DNA of 43,021 bases from CALMEC01 sp963706315 (lineage in GTDB: Bacteria; Actinomycetota; Thermoleophilia; Miltoncostaeales; Miltoncostaeaceae), in assembly GCA_963706315.1 (NCBI GenBank), contig CAVPMA010000001.1:1-43021 (forward strand), written 5' to 3'. A program made the translations under genes and the position numbers. Shown here in pieces: positions 15,047 to 22,971 of the stretch; position 1 is the stretch's first letter; each line of letters begins with the position of its first letter. The notes beneath the pieces are model-generated. The model was not told where the DNA came from and did no database searches. It worked only from the letters and a program-made list of their open reading frames with translations.

Positions 15047-15908
15047 GCCTGTCCCGCTCGGTACCGAGGTCGATCACCCAGTCGATCTGCTCGAGCGTGT
15101 TGACGAGTCCCTTGGCCCGAACCGTGCCGTCGATCAGGTGGACCACGAACGGCGTGCCGGGAACCCCCCACCGCTCGAACACGTCACCGTCCTTGTCCTC
15201 GCGCAGCCAGTGCACGGGAACCCCTTCACGCTGCAGGGCCCGGAGGCCGGGGAGGATCTCGATGCACATGCGGCAGTCGAGCGAAACGAACGCGACCAGC
15301 TCCGACCCGCGCCGGGCCAGGGCGGGCAGCAGCGGGGCCGGTTGTCCGAGCGGCGGACCTTCGTCCTCGAGCTCGAGCGCCGCCCGCGGGCCGAGCCGGA
15401 GCGAGAGCACGCCGACCTGCCGGTACAGCGCGAGCACCGCGACGGCGAGGAGGGCAACGAGCGCGCCAAGCGCCGCGATCGCGATGGCCTGCCACGAGTC
15501 GGCGAGGTTCAGGTCGACTGCGGGAACCCCGGCGGCCAGCGCCACACCCAGGCCGGCGAGGACCGCCGCGCGCGCGGTGAGCATGAGCGTGTTGGCGGAG
15601 CGCCGTCCACCGAAGCATCCGCAGGTCGTGCGCCGCCGCCCGCGCAGCCGCAGGCGGAGCAGCGCGACGGCGAAGAGCACGCCGAGGCAGGCGACCGCGA
15701 CACCGGCCGCGCGGTCGGCGATCCCGGCTGCGATGACGGCGCCGAGGGCGATCTCGGTCAGTCCGAGCAGAAGGGTCATCGGCCGTCGGGCGCGACGGGG
15801 AATCCCGTGCTCGGCCAGCACCTCGGTGAACCGTGCGCCGGCCGGGAGCTTCGTCGCGCCGGCCCACGCCAGGACCGCGGCCAGGATGAGGCGGAGGGCG
15901 AGTTCCAT
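15036..15908 (-). CDS. MauE-MauD-like fusion: DoxX/MauE membrane domain plus thioredoxin domain
   Basis: 290 residues from ATG 15908. Residues 1-165 have five hydrophobic helices with the CGCFG motif (96-100) typical of MauE/DoxX redox membrane proteins. Residues 185-290 are a thioredoxin-like domain with CRMC at 212-215 and the cis-Pro loop VPGTPF. In methylotrophs MauE and MauD are separate proteins needed for disulfide formation and stability of the Cys-rich light chain MauA. A single-chain version directly upstream of a MauA-like gene therefore suggests a dedicated oxidative maturation factor for that protein. The topology places the thioredoxin domain after the fifth helix, presumably extracytoplasmic. 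A TAGAAG hexamer 6 nt before the ATG may be a weak leaderless -10. Confidence 0.8.
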   Translation of the reverse strand: MELALRLILAAVLAWAGATKLPAGARFTEVLAEHGIPRRARRPMTLLLGLTEIALGAVIAAGIADRAAGVAVACLGVLFAVALLRLRLRGRRRTTCGCFGGRRSANTLMLTARAAVLAGLGVALAAGVPAVDLNLADSWQAIAIAALGALVALLAVAVLALYRQVGVLSLRLGPRAALELEDEGPPLGQPAPLLPALARRGSELVAFVSLDCRMCIEILPGLRALQREGVPVHWLREDKDGDVFERWGVPGTPFVVHLIDGTVRAKGLVNTLEQIDWVIDLGTERDRLAA

Positions 15909-15984
15909 GACGGTCTTCTACGTCGAACGACGCCGGAAACCTGCCCGCAAACCCGGTCTTCGGCCCGGTGCCCCCGCGACCCGG

Positions 15985-17043
15985 TCAGTCGATCAGGCGC
16001 AGCTGCGGCAGGTCGACGCCGTCCGCATCCGGCGGGGCGATCCGAGGACGCCGCTCGAATGTCATCCGGGCGCCTCCACGGGGCGCGAGACCGGCGCGCC
16101 GCCGATGGCTCGACGCCAGCTCCTGCACGAGGCCGGACAGCTCCCTGCGGGCGTCGGCGGCCAGGTATGCCCCGCGGTACCGGATCAGGTGATCGGCCAC
16201 GAGCCCGGGTCGGGCGCCCGACAACCACGACAGGTAGTGCTCACGCACTCCCGGTCGCAGATGCAGGGCGACCGCGGCGATCGAGTCGGCGCCGGCGTCG
16301 ACGCATGCCCCGACCAGGCGGTCGAGCTGGTCGGGGCCGTCGGAGATGCCCGGGAGGATCGGCGCGACCAGCACCCCGCAGGGCACGCCCGCCCGGTTGA
16401 GCGCCGCCACCGTCTCGAGCCGGCGGTCGGGGCTCGGGGTGCTCGGCTCGGTGAGTCGCCACACGTCGCGGTCGAGGCATCCCACCGACAGGTCCACGTG
16501 CACGAGGCGGCGTTCGGCCGCCTGGGCGAGCACGTCCACGTCGCGGAGCACGAGGGTGGACTTCGTGACGATCGAGAACGGGTTGCCCGCCGCGGTGAGC
16601 GCCGCAACGATGCCCGCGGTGAGCCGGTAGCGGCCCTCGCACGGCTGGTACGGGTCGGTGTTGGTGCCGAGGGCCACCAGCTCGCGCCCCCAGCGGGGTG
16701 AGGCGAGCTCGGCCTCGACCCGCTCGACGGCGTTGACCTTGACCACGATGCGCGTGTCGAAGTCGCGGTCCCGGTCGAGGTTGAGGTACTCGTGGGTGGG
16801 GCGCGCGAAGCAGTACACGCATGCGTGGCTGCAACCCCGGTACGGGTTGACGGTGTGGCGGAACGGCATCCGCGATCCGTCGGGCACCCGGTTGATGACG
16901 CGCTTCGCGCGTACGTGCATGAACTCGAGGCCGGCGAGCTCGCGTGTGCCCGGCACGCTCGTCACCCCGTCGAAGAGCTCGGGCTGACCGCCGTCGTCGT
17001 CGGTCAGCCTCCAGCGAAGTCGCTCGGCTCCGGATTCGGCCAT
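15985..17043 (-). CDS. Radical SAM protein, Rv2578c/SplB-like
   Basis: 352 residues from ATG 17043. The [4Fe-4S] ligands are in CSHACVYCFAR (CX3CX2C), preceded by TVNPYRGC, the pattern of the Rv2578c group of radical SAM proteins related to spore photoproduct lyase. GTNTDPYQPCEGRY and SIVTKSTLVLRDVDVL are further family features. The reaction is unknown; members are common in actinobacteria and sometimes annotated as DNA repair photolyase-like. A TATGAT hexamer ends exactly 6 nt before the ATG (leaderless start). The stop lies 76 nt upstream of the MauE/D-like gene, so co-transcription with the cassette is possible, and a maturase role for it is conceivable but unsupported. Confidence 0.88.
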   Translation of the reverse strand: MAESGAERLRWRLTDDDGGQPELFDGVTSVPGTRELAGLEFMHVRAKRVINRVPDGSRMPFRHTVNPYRGCSHACVYCFARPTHEYLNLDRDRDFDTRIVVKVNAVERVEAELASPRWGRELVALGTNTDPYQPCEGRYRLTAGIVAALTAAGNPFSIVTKSTLVLRDVDVLAQAAERRLVHVDLSVGCLDRDVWRLTEPSTPSPDRRLETVAALNRAGVPCGVLVAPILPGISDGPDQLDRLVGACVDAGADSIAAVALHLRPGVREHYLSWLSGARPGLVADHLIRYRGAYLAADARRELSGLVQELASSHRRRAGLAPRGGARMTFERRPRIAPPDADGVDLPQLRLID

Positions 17044-17049
17044 GGGCCG

Positions 17050-17055
17050 ATCATA
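17050..17055 (-). promoter_or_regulatory. -10 hexamer of a leaderless promoter
   Basis: TATGAT on the minus strand, five of six matches to the -10 consensus, with 6 nt to the ATG of the radical SAM gene. Confidence 0.5.
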
Positions 17056-17071
17056 GCGAACATACGTTCGA

Positions 17072-18334
17072 TCACGCGAGCATGGTGTGCGTCTCGCCCG
17101 CAGGGGTCCGCGGGATCGCGGGCCGGCCGACGGTCCGGTTGCGTCCGGTCACCTTGGCCTCGTAGAGCGCTTCGTCCGCTTCCCGCAGGAGCTGCTCGAT
17201 GCCCCAGCCTGCCCGGAGCTCTGCGATGCCGCACGAGAACGTCAGCTTGCCGACGCCGTTCAGCGTCTGCCGAGCCAGGCGGTCGTGGGCGCGCTGGATC
17301 CATGCCGCGCCCTCGGCGACGCCGGTTTCGGGCATGAGCCAGCCGAACTCCTCACCCCCGAGGCGTGCGATCCGGTGGTTCGGAGCCAGGCTCGCGGTGA
17401 GCAGCGCGGCGAGCTGCACGAGCGTACGGTCGCCGACGTCGTGGCCGTGGGCGTCGTTGATCGCCTTGAAGTGGTCGACGTCGAGAATCGCGACGCAGAG
17501 TGGCTGGTCGAGCGCCGCCGCTTCGCGTACGGCCGCGTCCACCCGCGCGCGAAACGCGCGGCGGTTATCGAGCGACGTGAGCGCGTCGGTCTCGGAGAGT
17601 CGCTGCAACTCGTCGCTCGAGCTCGCGAGCTCGTCGGCGAGCCGCCTGCGGGTTCTGTGGAGCATCGTCGCGAGGATGACGCTGGACAGGATCAGGATCG
17701 CCAGCGCGCCGCAGAGGATCGCCGCGGATCGTCTTACGAAGGGCGCCGTTCCGTCCAATTGCTTGGCGGTGTAGGCGCGAGCGGCCTCGACCCAGCGGTC
17801 GAGATCCCGCTCCAGTTCCAGAATGGCCGGCCGGGCCCGTTCGTAGCCCGCCTGGCTCTCCCGGCTTCCGGCTTGCAGCCCGACCGGCATGAGTCGCGCG
17901 AGCACGGCGAAGGCGCTCAGGTGGTCGAGGACGTCGGTGCGGAGCTCCGCCTCGTTCGACGGCGCATGAAGTGGCGGAAGGGCGGCCACCCGGTCGCGCA
18001 GCGCCAGGATCTTGTCAGAGATCGGGTTGATGAAGCCCGTGTCCTCGACGTACCGCGACTCGAGCTGGTCGATCCGCATCAGGCGGCCGTCGTACCGAAC
18101 GGCCTCGATGCGGGTCTGGAGTGCGAGCGTGCGCTGGTGGTTCTCGACGGATGCGACCATCCGCTCGGCGACCACGACGGCGAGAAGGAGTGCGCCAACT
18201 CCGAGGACTGTCGTCGCGAGCAGTTGCAGCCGCTCGACCAGGCGCAGGCGATCGAGCGTCGGCCTCCACGCCGGGAGGGACGCCGCCTGGTGGGCATCGT
18301 GGGTCGGGCGGATCGATCCCGCCGGGCGCGCCAT
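17072..18334 (-). CDS. Membrane-bound diguanylate cyclase (GGDEF)
   Basis: 420 residues from ATG 18334, chosen because GAGAGG lies five bases upstream. A transmembrane helix near residue 50 (LLATTVLGVGALLLAVVVAE), a roughly 170-residue extracytoplasmic helical sensor region, a second helix (AILCGALAILILSSVILA), then a coiled linker and a GGDEF domain. The active motif is RLGGEEF and the metal/substrate site DVDHFKAINDAHGHDVGD is intact, so synthesis of c-di-GMP from two GTP is expected. The inhibitory I-site (RxxD before the motif) reads LAPN, so product feedback is likely missing. No EAL or HD-GYP partner is in the window. The ligand sensed outside is unknown. Confidence 0.9.
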   Translation of the reverse strand: MARPAGSIRPTHDAHQAASLPAWRPTLDRLRLVERLQLLATTVLGVGALLLAVVVAERMVASVENHQRTLALQTRIEAVRYDGRLMRIDQLESRYVEDTGFINPISDKILALRDRVAALPPLHAPSNEAELRTDVLDHLSAFAVLARLMPVGLQAGSRESQAGYERARPAILELERDLDRWVEAARAYTAKQLDGTAPFVRRSAAILCGALAILILSSVILATMLHRTRRRLADELASSSDELQRLSETDALTSLDNRRAFRARVDAAVREAAALDQPLCVAILDVDHFKAINDAHGHDVGDRTLVQLAALLTASLAPNHRIARLGGEEFGWLMPETGVAEGAAWIQRAHDRLARQTLNGVGKLTFSCGIAELRAGWGIEQLLREADEALYEAKVTGRNRTVGRPAIPRTPAGETHTMLA

Positions 18335-18451
18335 GGTCCTCTCATCGGCACGGGACACCGGTTGGTTGACTCTCCATCCCGCATCCCCTGCTGCTGCGCC
18401 GCCGCCGCCGCCCTTCGAGCGTCTCAGCACAGCTTCGGCCGGCGATCGGGA

Positions 18452-19585
18452 TCAAGTCGCGCCGAGCGCCTCCACCACATGGTCGATCGCACGGGTGAGC
18501 TGCGCGACGTCCTCCGGGTCGATCGCCGGAAACATCGCGACGCGGAGCTGGTTGCGCCCGAGCTTGCGGTACGCGTCCGTGTCGACAACGCCGTTCGCGC
18601 GGAGGATCGCCGACACAGCGGTCGCGTCGATGCCGTCGTCCAGGTCGATCGTGCCGACGACGTGGCTGCGCTTGGCCGGGTCGGCCACGAACGGGATCGC
18701 GTAGTCGCTGGCCTCGGCCCACCCGTAGAGCGCCGCCGCGCTCGCGTCGCACCGGCCCGCGGCGAACTCCATGCCGCCGTTGCCGTTGATCCAGTCGAGC
18801 TGCTCGGCGAGGAGGAAGATGGTCGCCAGCGCCGGTGTGTTGTACGTCTGGTTCTTGCGCGAGTTCTCGAGCGCGGTCACGAGGTCGAGCCCGGCCGGGA
18901 TCCACCGTCCCGACCCGCCGATCCGCTCGATCCGCTCGATCGCGGCCGGCGAGCAGGCGGCGAGCCACAGGCCGCCGTCCGCGGCGAAGCACTTCTGCGG
19001 GCTGAAGTAGTAGACGTCGAACTGGGTGGGGTCGACGCGCAGGCCGCCCGCGCCGGACGTGGCATCAACGAGCACCAGGCCCTTGGCCTTGCCGGGCCTG
19101 CGGATCTCCATCGCCACGCCGGTCGACGTCTCGTTGTGGGTGAGCGCGTAGGCGTCGATGCCGGAGTCGGTCACCGGCAGCGGGTGGTCCCCGGGCTCGG
19201 TGCGAAGGATCTGGGGGCTGTCCAGGTGGGGAGCCGCGTCGACCGCCTGCGCGAACTTCGACGAGAACTCGCCGAACCACAGGTGCTGGCTGCGCTTCTC
19301 GATCAGGCCGAAGGTCGCGGCGTCCCAGAACAGGGTGGCGCCGCCGTTGCCGAGGAGCACCTCGTAGCCGGCGGGGAGACCGAGCAGGGCGGCGATGCCG
19401 TCGCGGACGCGCCCCACCAGCGCCTGCACCGGCTTCTGGCGGTGGCTGGTGCCGAGCAGCTTCGGCGCCGCCGCGGCGAGCGCGTCGACCGCCTCCTGTC
19501 GCACCTTGGACGGGCCGGAGCCGAAGCGGCCGTCGGCGGGCAGCAGGTCGGCCGGGATGCGGATATCGGGGATCGTTGTGCCCAT
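18452..19585 (-). CDS. serC: Phosphoserine aminotransferase
   Basis: 377 residues from ATG 19585. PLP enzyme converting 3-phosphohydroxypyruvate and glutamate to phosphoserine in serine biosynthesis. FGSGPSKVR and GTSHRQKPV at the N-terminus are typical of the actinobacterial SerC group, and the PLP Lys is present in FSPQKCFAADGGLW. The C-terminus LRVAMFPAIDPEDV is complete. It lies 10 nt after the tusA-like stop and is probably read with the NifS-like and tusA genes, joining serine supply to sulfur handling. Confidence 0.94.
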   Translation of the reverse strand: MGTTIPDIRIPADLLPADGRFGSGPSKVRQEAVDALAAAAPKLLGTSHRQKPVQALVGRVRDGIAALLGLPAGYEVLLGNGGATLFWDAATFGLIEKRSQHLWFGEFSSKFAQAVDAAPHLDSPQILRTEPGDHPLPVTDSGIDAYALTHNETSTGVAMEIRRPGKAKGLVLVDATSGAGGLRVDPTQFDVYYFSPQKCFAADGGLWLAACSPAAIERIERIGGSGRWIPAGLDLVTALENSRKNQTYNTPALATIFLLAEQLDWINGNGGMEFAAGRCDASAAALYGWAEASDYAIPFVADPAKRSHVVGTIDLDDGIDATAVSAILRANGVVDTDAYRKLGRNQLRVAMFPAIDPEDVAQLTRAIDHVVEALGAT

Positions 19586-19595
19586 GTGCGACGGA

Positions 19596-19821
19596 CTATG
19601 CCATCCGCCGTGTGACGATCCCCCGATACCCCCCCGCGTCGGCACGCAGCTCCACCAGTTCGTGACCGGTGTCATGGCACCAGGCGGGCAGGTCGACCTC
19701 GATCAGCGGATCGTCGGCGAGAAGTGCCACCGGCTCGCCGGGCCCCACGGTCCCGATCGCGCTGCGCGACGAGGTGGATGGGGACCGGGCACCAGGTGCC
19801 GAGCGCGTCGACGACCTTCAC
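19596..19821 (-). pseudogene. TusA/SirA-like sulfur carrier, interrupted by +1 frameshift
   Basis: GTG 19821 overlaps the NifS-like stop as GTGA. The first 20 codons give VKVVDALGTWCPVPIHLVAQ with the signature CPxP motif and sulfur-carrying Cys. One extra base at 19761 then breaks the frame. The next frame, from 19760 to TAG at 19596, reads AIGTVGPGEPVALLADDP, then LPAWCHDTGHEL and GGYRGIVTRRMA, the expected second half of TusA (normal length about 75-80 residues; 74 here if repaired). Either a genuine disruption, a programmed shift, or an assembly error. TusA passes sulfane sulfur from a cysteine desulfurase to acceptors, which fits the upstream gene. Confidence 0.75.
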
Positions 19822-20987
19822 GGTGCGATCGGGCTCATCGCGCGGAGGCTCGCGACCGCCTCGGCGAACGCGTCGGCGGCGATGTCGATGTCGCGTTCGG
19901 TGGAGGACGGCGCGAGGGTGAACAGCACGGCCGAGTGGGTCCACGGTGCCTCCAGGCCGATGGCCTCCAGCACCGGGGAGGCCTTGCCCGCCGCCGAGCA
20001 GGCCGACCCGGGCGAGGCCGCCACGCCGCGTCCGGCGAGCGCCAGCACGAGCGTCTCGCCCTCCACCCAGCCGGTCGACACCTGGATGTGACCCGGGATC
20101 CGGCCGTGGCGCGGGCCGTTGAGCCGGACGTCGGGCACCGCGAGGAGCCGGTCGATGAGGCGCTCCGACAGGGCGGTCATACGGGTTGCGCGAGCATCCA
20201 GCTCGTCGCGGGCGAGGCGGGCCGCCGCACCGAGCCCCACGATCGCCGGGGTGTCGTGGGCGCCGCCGCGCTTGCCGCCCTCCTGGAGGCCGCCTTCGAT
20301 CAGCGGATGCAGCCGCGTGCCCTCGCGAACCCATAGCGCGCCGGCCCATCGCGGGCCGAGCAGGCTGCCGCCCCCGATGCTCAGAAGGTCGCAGTCCCAC
20401 GCGGCGGCGTCGACGGGTACCAGCCCGGCCGTGGCGCCGGCGTCGACGTGGATCGCCACGTCGGCGCGGCGCCCGCGGACGGCGCCGATCAGCGCGGGCA
20501 CGTCCTGCACCGTGCCGATCTCCGGTTGTCCGTGAACGATGTTCACGAGCACCGTGTCGTCCCGCACGGCGTCGGCGAGCCGCCGCGGATCGATGCGCCC
20601 TTCGTCGTCGACGCCGACGGCGGTCAGGGTGCCGGTCGCGCGGGTCACGGTGCGCGCCGCCGCGAGCGTCGCCGGGTGGTCGATCGCGCTCACCACGAGA
20701 TGACCGCCGCGGTGGGCGTTCGCGGCGGCCACGCCCTTGACGGCCAGGTTGCGCGACTCGGTGTCGCCCGAGGTGAAGATCACGCCGCCAGGCTCGGCGC
20801 CGATGAGCGCGGCCACCTCGGCACGGGCCCGCTCGATCGCGTCGGCCGGCTCGCGGGCCCAGTCATGGAGCCCCTCGGGGTTGCCGAAGCGGGCGTCCAC
20901 GAACGGCGCCATGGCGTCACGCACGCGCGGGTCGATTGTCGTGGCGGCGGCATGGTCGAGGTAGGCGCCGAGGTTGTGCTCTACCAT
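19818..20987 (-). CDS. NifS/IscS-like aminotransferase class V protein lacking the PLP lysine
   Basis: 389 residues from ATG 20987. The overall sequence follows cysteine desulfurases: YLDHAAATTIDPRV, FTSGDTESRNLAVKG, AIDHPATL with the PLP-stacking His, IHVDAGATAG, and an active-site-loop Cys in SPGSACSAAGK. The PLP Schiff-base motif, SGHK then GP in the family, is SIGGGSLLGPRWAGALWV here, so both His and Lys are replaced. The Asn of NNEIGTIQ is also changed (GQPEIGTVQD). The reading frame through this region is intact. Canonical desulfurase chemistry is therefore unlikely; a persulfide carrier, scaffold or other ligand-binding role is possible. The start is nearly leaderless (TAGAAT, 7 nt). 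tusA and serC follow. Confidence 0.82.
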   Translation of the reverse strand: MVEHNLGAYLDHAAATTIDPRVRDAMAPFVDARFGNPEGLHDWAREPADAIERARAEVAALIGAEPGGVIFTSGDTESRNLAVKGVAAANAHRGGHLVVSAIDHPATLAAARTVTRATGTLTAVGVDDEGRIDPRRLADAVRDDTVLVNIVHGQPEIGTVQDVPALIGAVRGRRADVAIHVDAGATAGLVPVDAAAWDCDLLSIGGGSLLGPRWAGALWVREGTRLHPLIEGGLQEGGKRGGAHDTPAIVGLGAAARLARDELDARATRMTALSERLIDRLLAVPDVRLNGPRHGRIPGHIQVSTGWVEGETLVLALAGRGVAASPGSACSAAGKASPVLEAIGLEAPWTHSAVLFTLAPSSTERDIDIAADAFAEAVASLRAMSPIAP

Positions 20988-20994
20988 GGCCCGG

Positions 20995-21000
20995 ATTCTA
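20995..21000 (-). promoter_or_regulatory. -10 hexamer in the 36-bp divergent region
   Basis: TAGAAT on the minus strand, 7 nt before the ATG of the NifS-like gene. The divergent cyclophilin gene starts at 21024, so the two promoters must overlap. Confidence 0.45.
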
Positions 21001-21023
21001 AGGCCACGTCGCAAGGAGCCCCT

Positions 21024-21773
21024 GTGAGAGTCCCCGCCCTCATCACCGTCTTCGCACTCACCGCCACCGGCCTGCTCGCCGGGTGCGGCAGCGACAGCGG
21101 GGGCAGCGGGGCGGCGACGACCCAGCCTGCGACGACGGCAGCGGCCGCCACCACGGCCGCGACGACGGGGACATCGACCGGCGCGGCGTCCGAGATCACC
21201 GCGTGCCTCGACAAGGGCCAGCCGGCGCCGTCGGCCAAGCCCAACTTCCCCAAGGCCGAGCAGGTTCTGAAGTCGGGCACCGACTACACGATCGTGATGA
21301 GGACCTCGTGCGGGACGATCCGCATCGCGCTCGACCCGAAGGCCGGCGGCCCGATCCCGAACTCCGTCGCGTACCTCGTGACCCAGAGCTTCTACGACGG
21401 CCTCACGTTCCACCGGGTGGTTCCGGGATTCGTGCTGCAAGGCGGGGATCCGCAGGGCACCGGAAGCGGCGGGCCGGGCTACGAGGTCGTCGGCCCGGTT
21501 CCGGCCGGGTATCAGTACAAGCTCGGCGACGTCGCGATGGCGAAGGCCGGTAACGAGCCGGCGGGCACGGCCGGGTCGCAGTTCTTCGTCGTCAGCTCCG
21601 ACCAGGGGGGAGCTGGCCTGACGCCTGACTACGGGATCCTGGGGCACGCCACCGATGCGGCGTCCCTGGCGACGATCAAGCGGATCGACGCCCTCGGCAT
21701 CCCGGGCTCGTCCTTCGACCCGCCGACCAAGCCGGTGTGGATCATCTCCGCGAAGCTGGTCCCGTCCGCCTGA
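21024..21773 (+). CDS. Cyclophilin-type peptidyl-prolyl isomerase lipoprotein
   Basis: 249 residues from GTG 21024, with AAGGAG at 21013-21018. The N-terminus is a lipoprotein signal with lipobox LLAGCGSDS, then a Thr/Ala-rich linker, so the enzyme is tethered outside the membrane. The cyclophilin domain is recognised by YDGLTFHRVVPGFVLQGGDP (catalytic Arg in FHR) and GTAGSQFFVVSS. It would speed proline isomerisation in secreted proteins. The M48 protease gene starts right after the stop, with rlmH overlapping that, so the three form an operon. A second, cytosolic cyclophilin is at 32031. Confidence 0.92.
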   Translation: MRVPALITVFALTATGLLAGCGSDSGGSGAATTQPATTAAAATTAATTGTSTGAASEITACLDKGQPAPSAKPNFPKAEQVLKSGTDYTIVMRTSCGTIRIALDPKAGGPIPNSVAYLVTQSFYDGLTFHRVVPGFVLQGGDPQGTGSGGPGYEVVGPVPAGYQYKLGDVAMAKAGNEPAGTAGSQFFVVSSDQGGAGLTPDYGILGHATDAASLATIKRIDALGIPGSSFDPPTKPVWIISAKLVPSA

Positions 21774-21774
21774 C

Positions 21775-22971
21775 GTGAGCGCGCCGCTTCCCAGCCCCCT
21801 GCTTGCGGCGCCCGGGGCGGGAGTCCCGGACGTGCCCGCTGCGCGGCTGGACGAGTGGTTCGACAGTGCGGCCCTGCGCCGCAACCGCCGGTACCGGCGC
21901 GGGGCATGGGCACTGGGTGTCGCCGGCGTGGCCGCGGCGCCGGTGTGGACGGCGGCGGTGGTGCTCGGCGGGCGCCGCTGGCGGCCGCCGCTGGTGCGGC
22001 TCGTGGCGGGCAGGCCCCTGCCGGCGGCGCTGGCCTTCGGAGCCGGGCTGGTCGTCGCGGGCGAAGTCGTACGCCTCCCGATCGGCGCGGCGGGGTTCGC
22101 CTGGTCGCGGGCCCACGGCCTGGTCACGCAGCCCGTGCGCGGCTGGCTCGCCGACCGCGCCAAGGCGACCGCCCTCGGCGCGGGCTTCGCCGGAGCGCTG
22201 TCGCTGGCGGCCGCGACGCTGATGCGACGCCGGCCGGGCACCTGGTGGCTCGGCACATGGGCGGTCGCATCGGCCGGGGCTGTAGGCCTGACCCTGCTCG
22301 GACCCAAGGTCATCGAGCCGCTCTTCCAGAAGACCTCGCCGCTCGACGATCCCGAGCTCGAGCGGGAGGTGCGTGACGTCGCAGAGCGCCTGGGAGTGCC
22401 GGTGCGCGAGGTCGTCGTGAGCGATGCCAGCACGCGCACGACCGGGTCGAACGCCTACGTCTCCGGGCTTGGGCCGACGCGGCGCGTCGTCCTGTTCGAC
22501 ACCCTCCTGCGCGACTTCCCGAGGGCGCACGTGCGGTTCGTCGTGGCCCACGAGCTGGCGCATGTCTCCCGCCGCCACATCCTGCGCGGGTCGCTCATCT
22601 CGGCGGCGGCGTCCCTTCCCGCCCTCGCCGCGGTCGGTGGAGTGGTGGCGGCGGCCACCGGGCTGCGGCGGATCGGCCGCGGTGATGCCGACCTCACGCT
22701 CCGGCGACTCACCGTCGCGATCGCCGGCGTGAGCGTCGCTGAGATCCTCGCCCGCCGCTTCGCCCTCGCAATGAGCCGAGGGTTCGAGCGGGAGGCCGAC
22801 TGGGAGGCGCTGCGGGTCACCGGCGACGCGGAGGCGGCGATCGGGCTGCACCGCGGTCTGGTGATCCGCAACCTCGGCGTACCGGACCCGCCGCGGTGGG
22901 TGCAGCGCCTGTGGGGGTCGCACCCCACCGCGCTCGAGCGCATCGGCCTGGCGCTCCGCAGCCGGGGATGA
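21775..22971 (+). CDS. M48 family zinc metalloprotease (Ste24/HtpX-like)
   Basis: 398 residues from GTG 21775, one base after the cyclophilin stop. About five hydrophobic segments and the zinc motif HELAH in FVVAHELAHVSRRH, with the third ligand Glu in SRGFEREADWEAL. GSNAYVSGLGPTRRVVLFDTLL is the conserved approach to the active site in Ste24/CAAX prenyl proteases and their bacterial relatives. It probably cleaves membrane or misfolded envelope proteins. The end HPTALERIGLAL is family-typical. The stop overlaps the rlmH ATG. Confidence 0.9.
   Translation: MSAPLPSPLLAAPGAGVPDVPAARLDEWFDSAALRRNRRYRRGAWALGVAGVAAAPVWTAAVVLGGRRWRPPLVRLVAGRPLPAALAFGAGLVVAGEVVRLPIGAAGFAWSRAHGLVTQPVRGWLADRAKATALGAGFAGALSLAAATLMRRRPGTWWLGTWAVASAGAVGLTLLGPKVIEPLFQKTSPLDDPELEREVRDVAERLGVPVREVVVSDASTRTTGSNAYVSGLGPTRRVVLFDTLLRDFPRAHVRFVVAHELAHVSRRHILRGSLISAAASLPALAAVGGVVAAATGLRRIGRGDADLTLRRLTVAIAGVSVAEILARRFALAMSRGFEREADWEALRVTGDAEAAIGLHRGLVIRNLGVPDPPRWVQRLWGSHPTALERIGLALRSRG

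Noticed and set aside
20988..22439. Long minus-strand extension upstream of the NifS-like gene (873 codons in total)
   Set aside because: It runs antisense through the cyclophilin and M48 genes; the desulfurase fold begins at ATG 20987.
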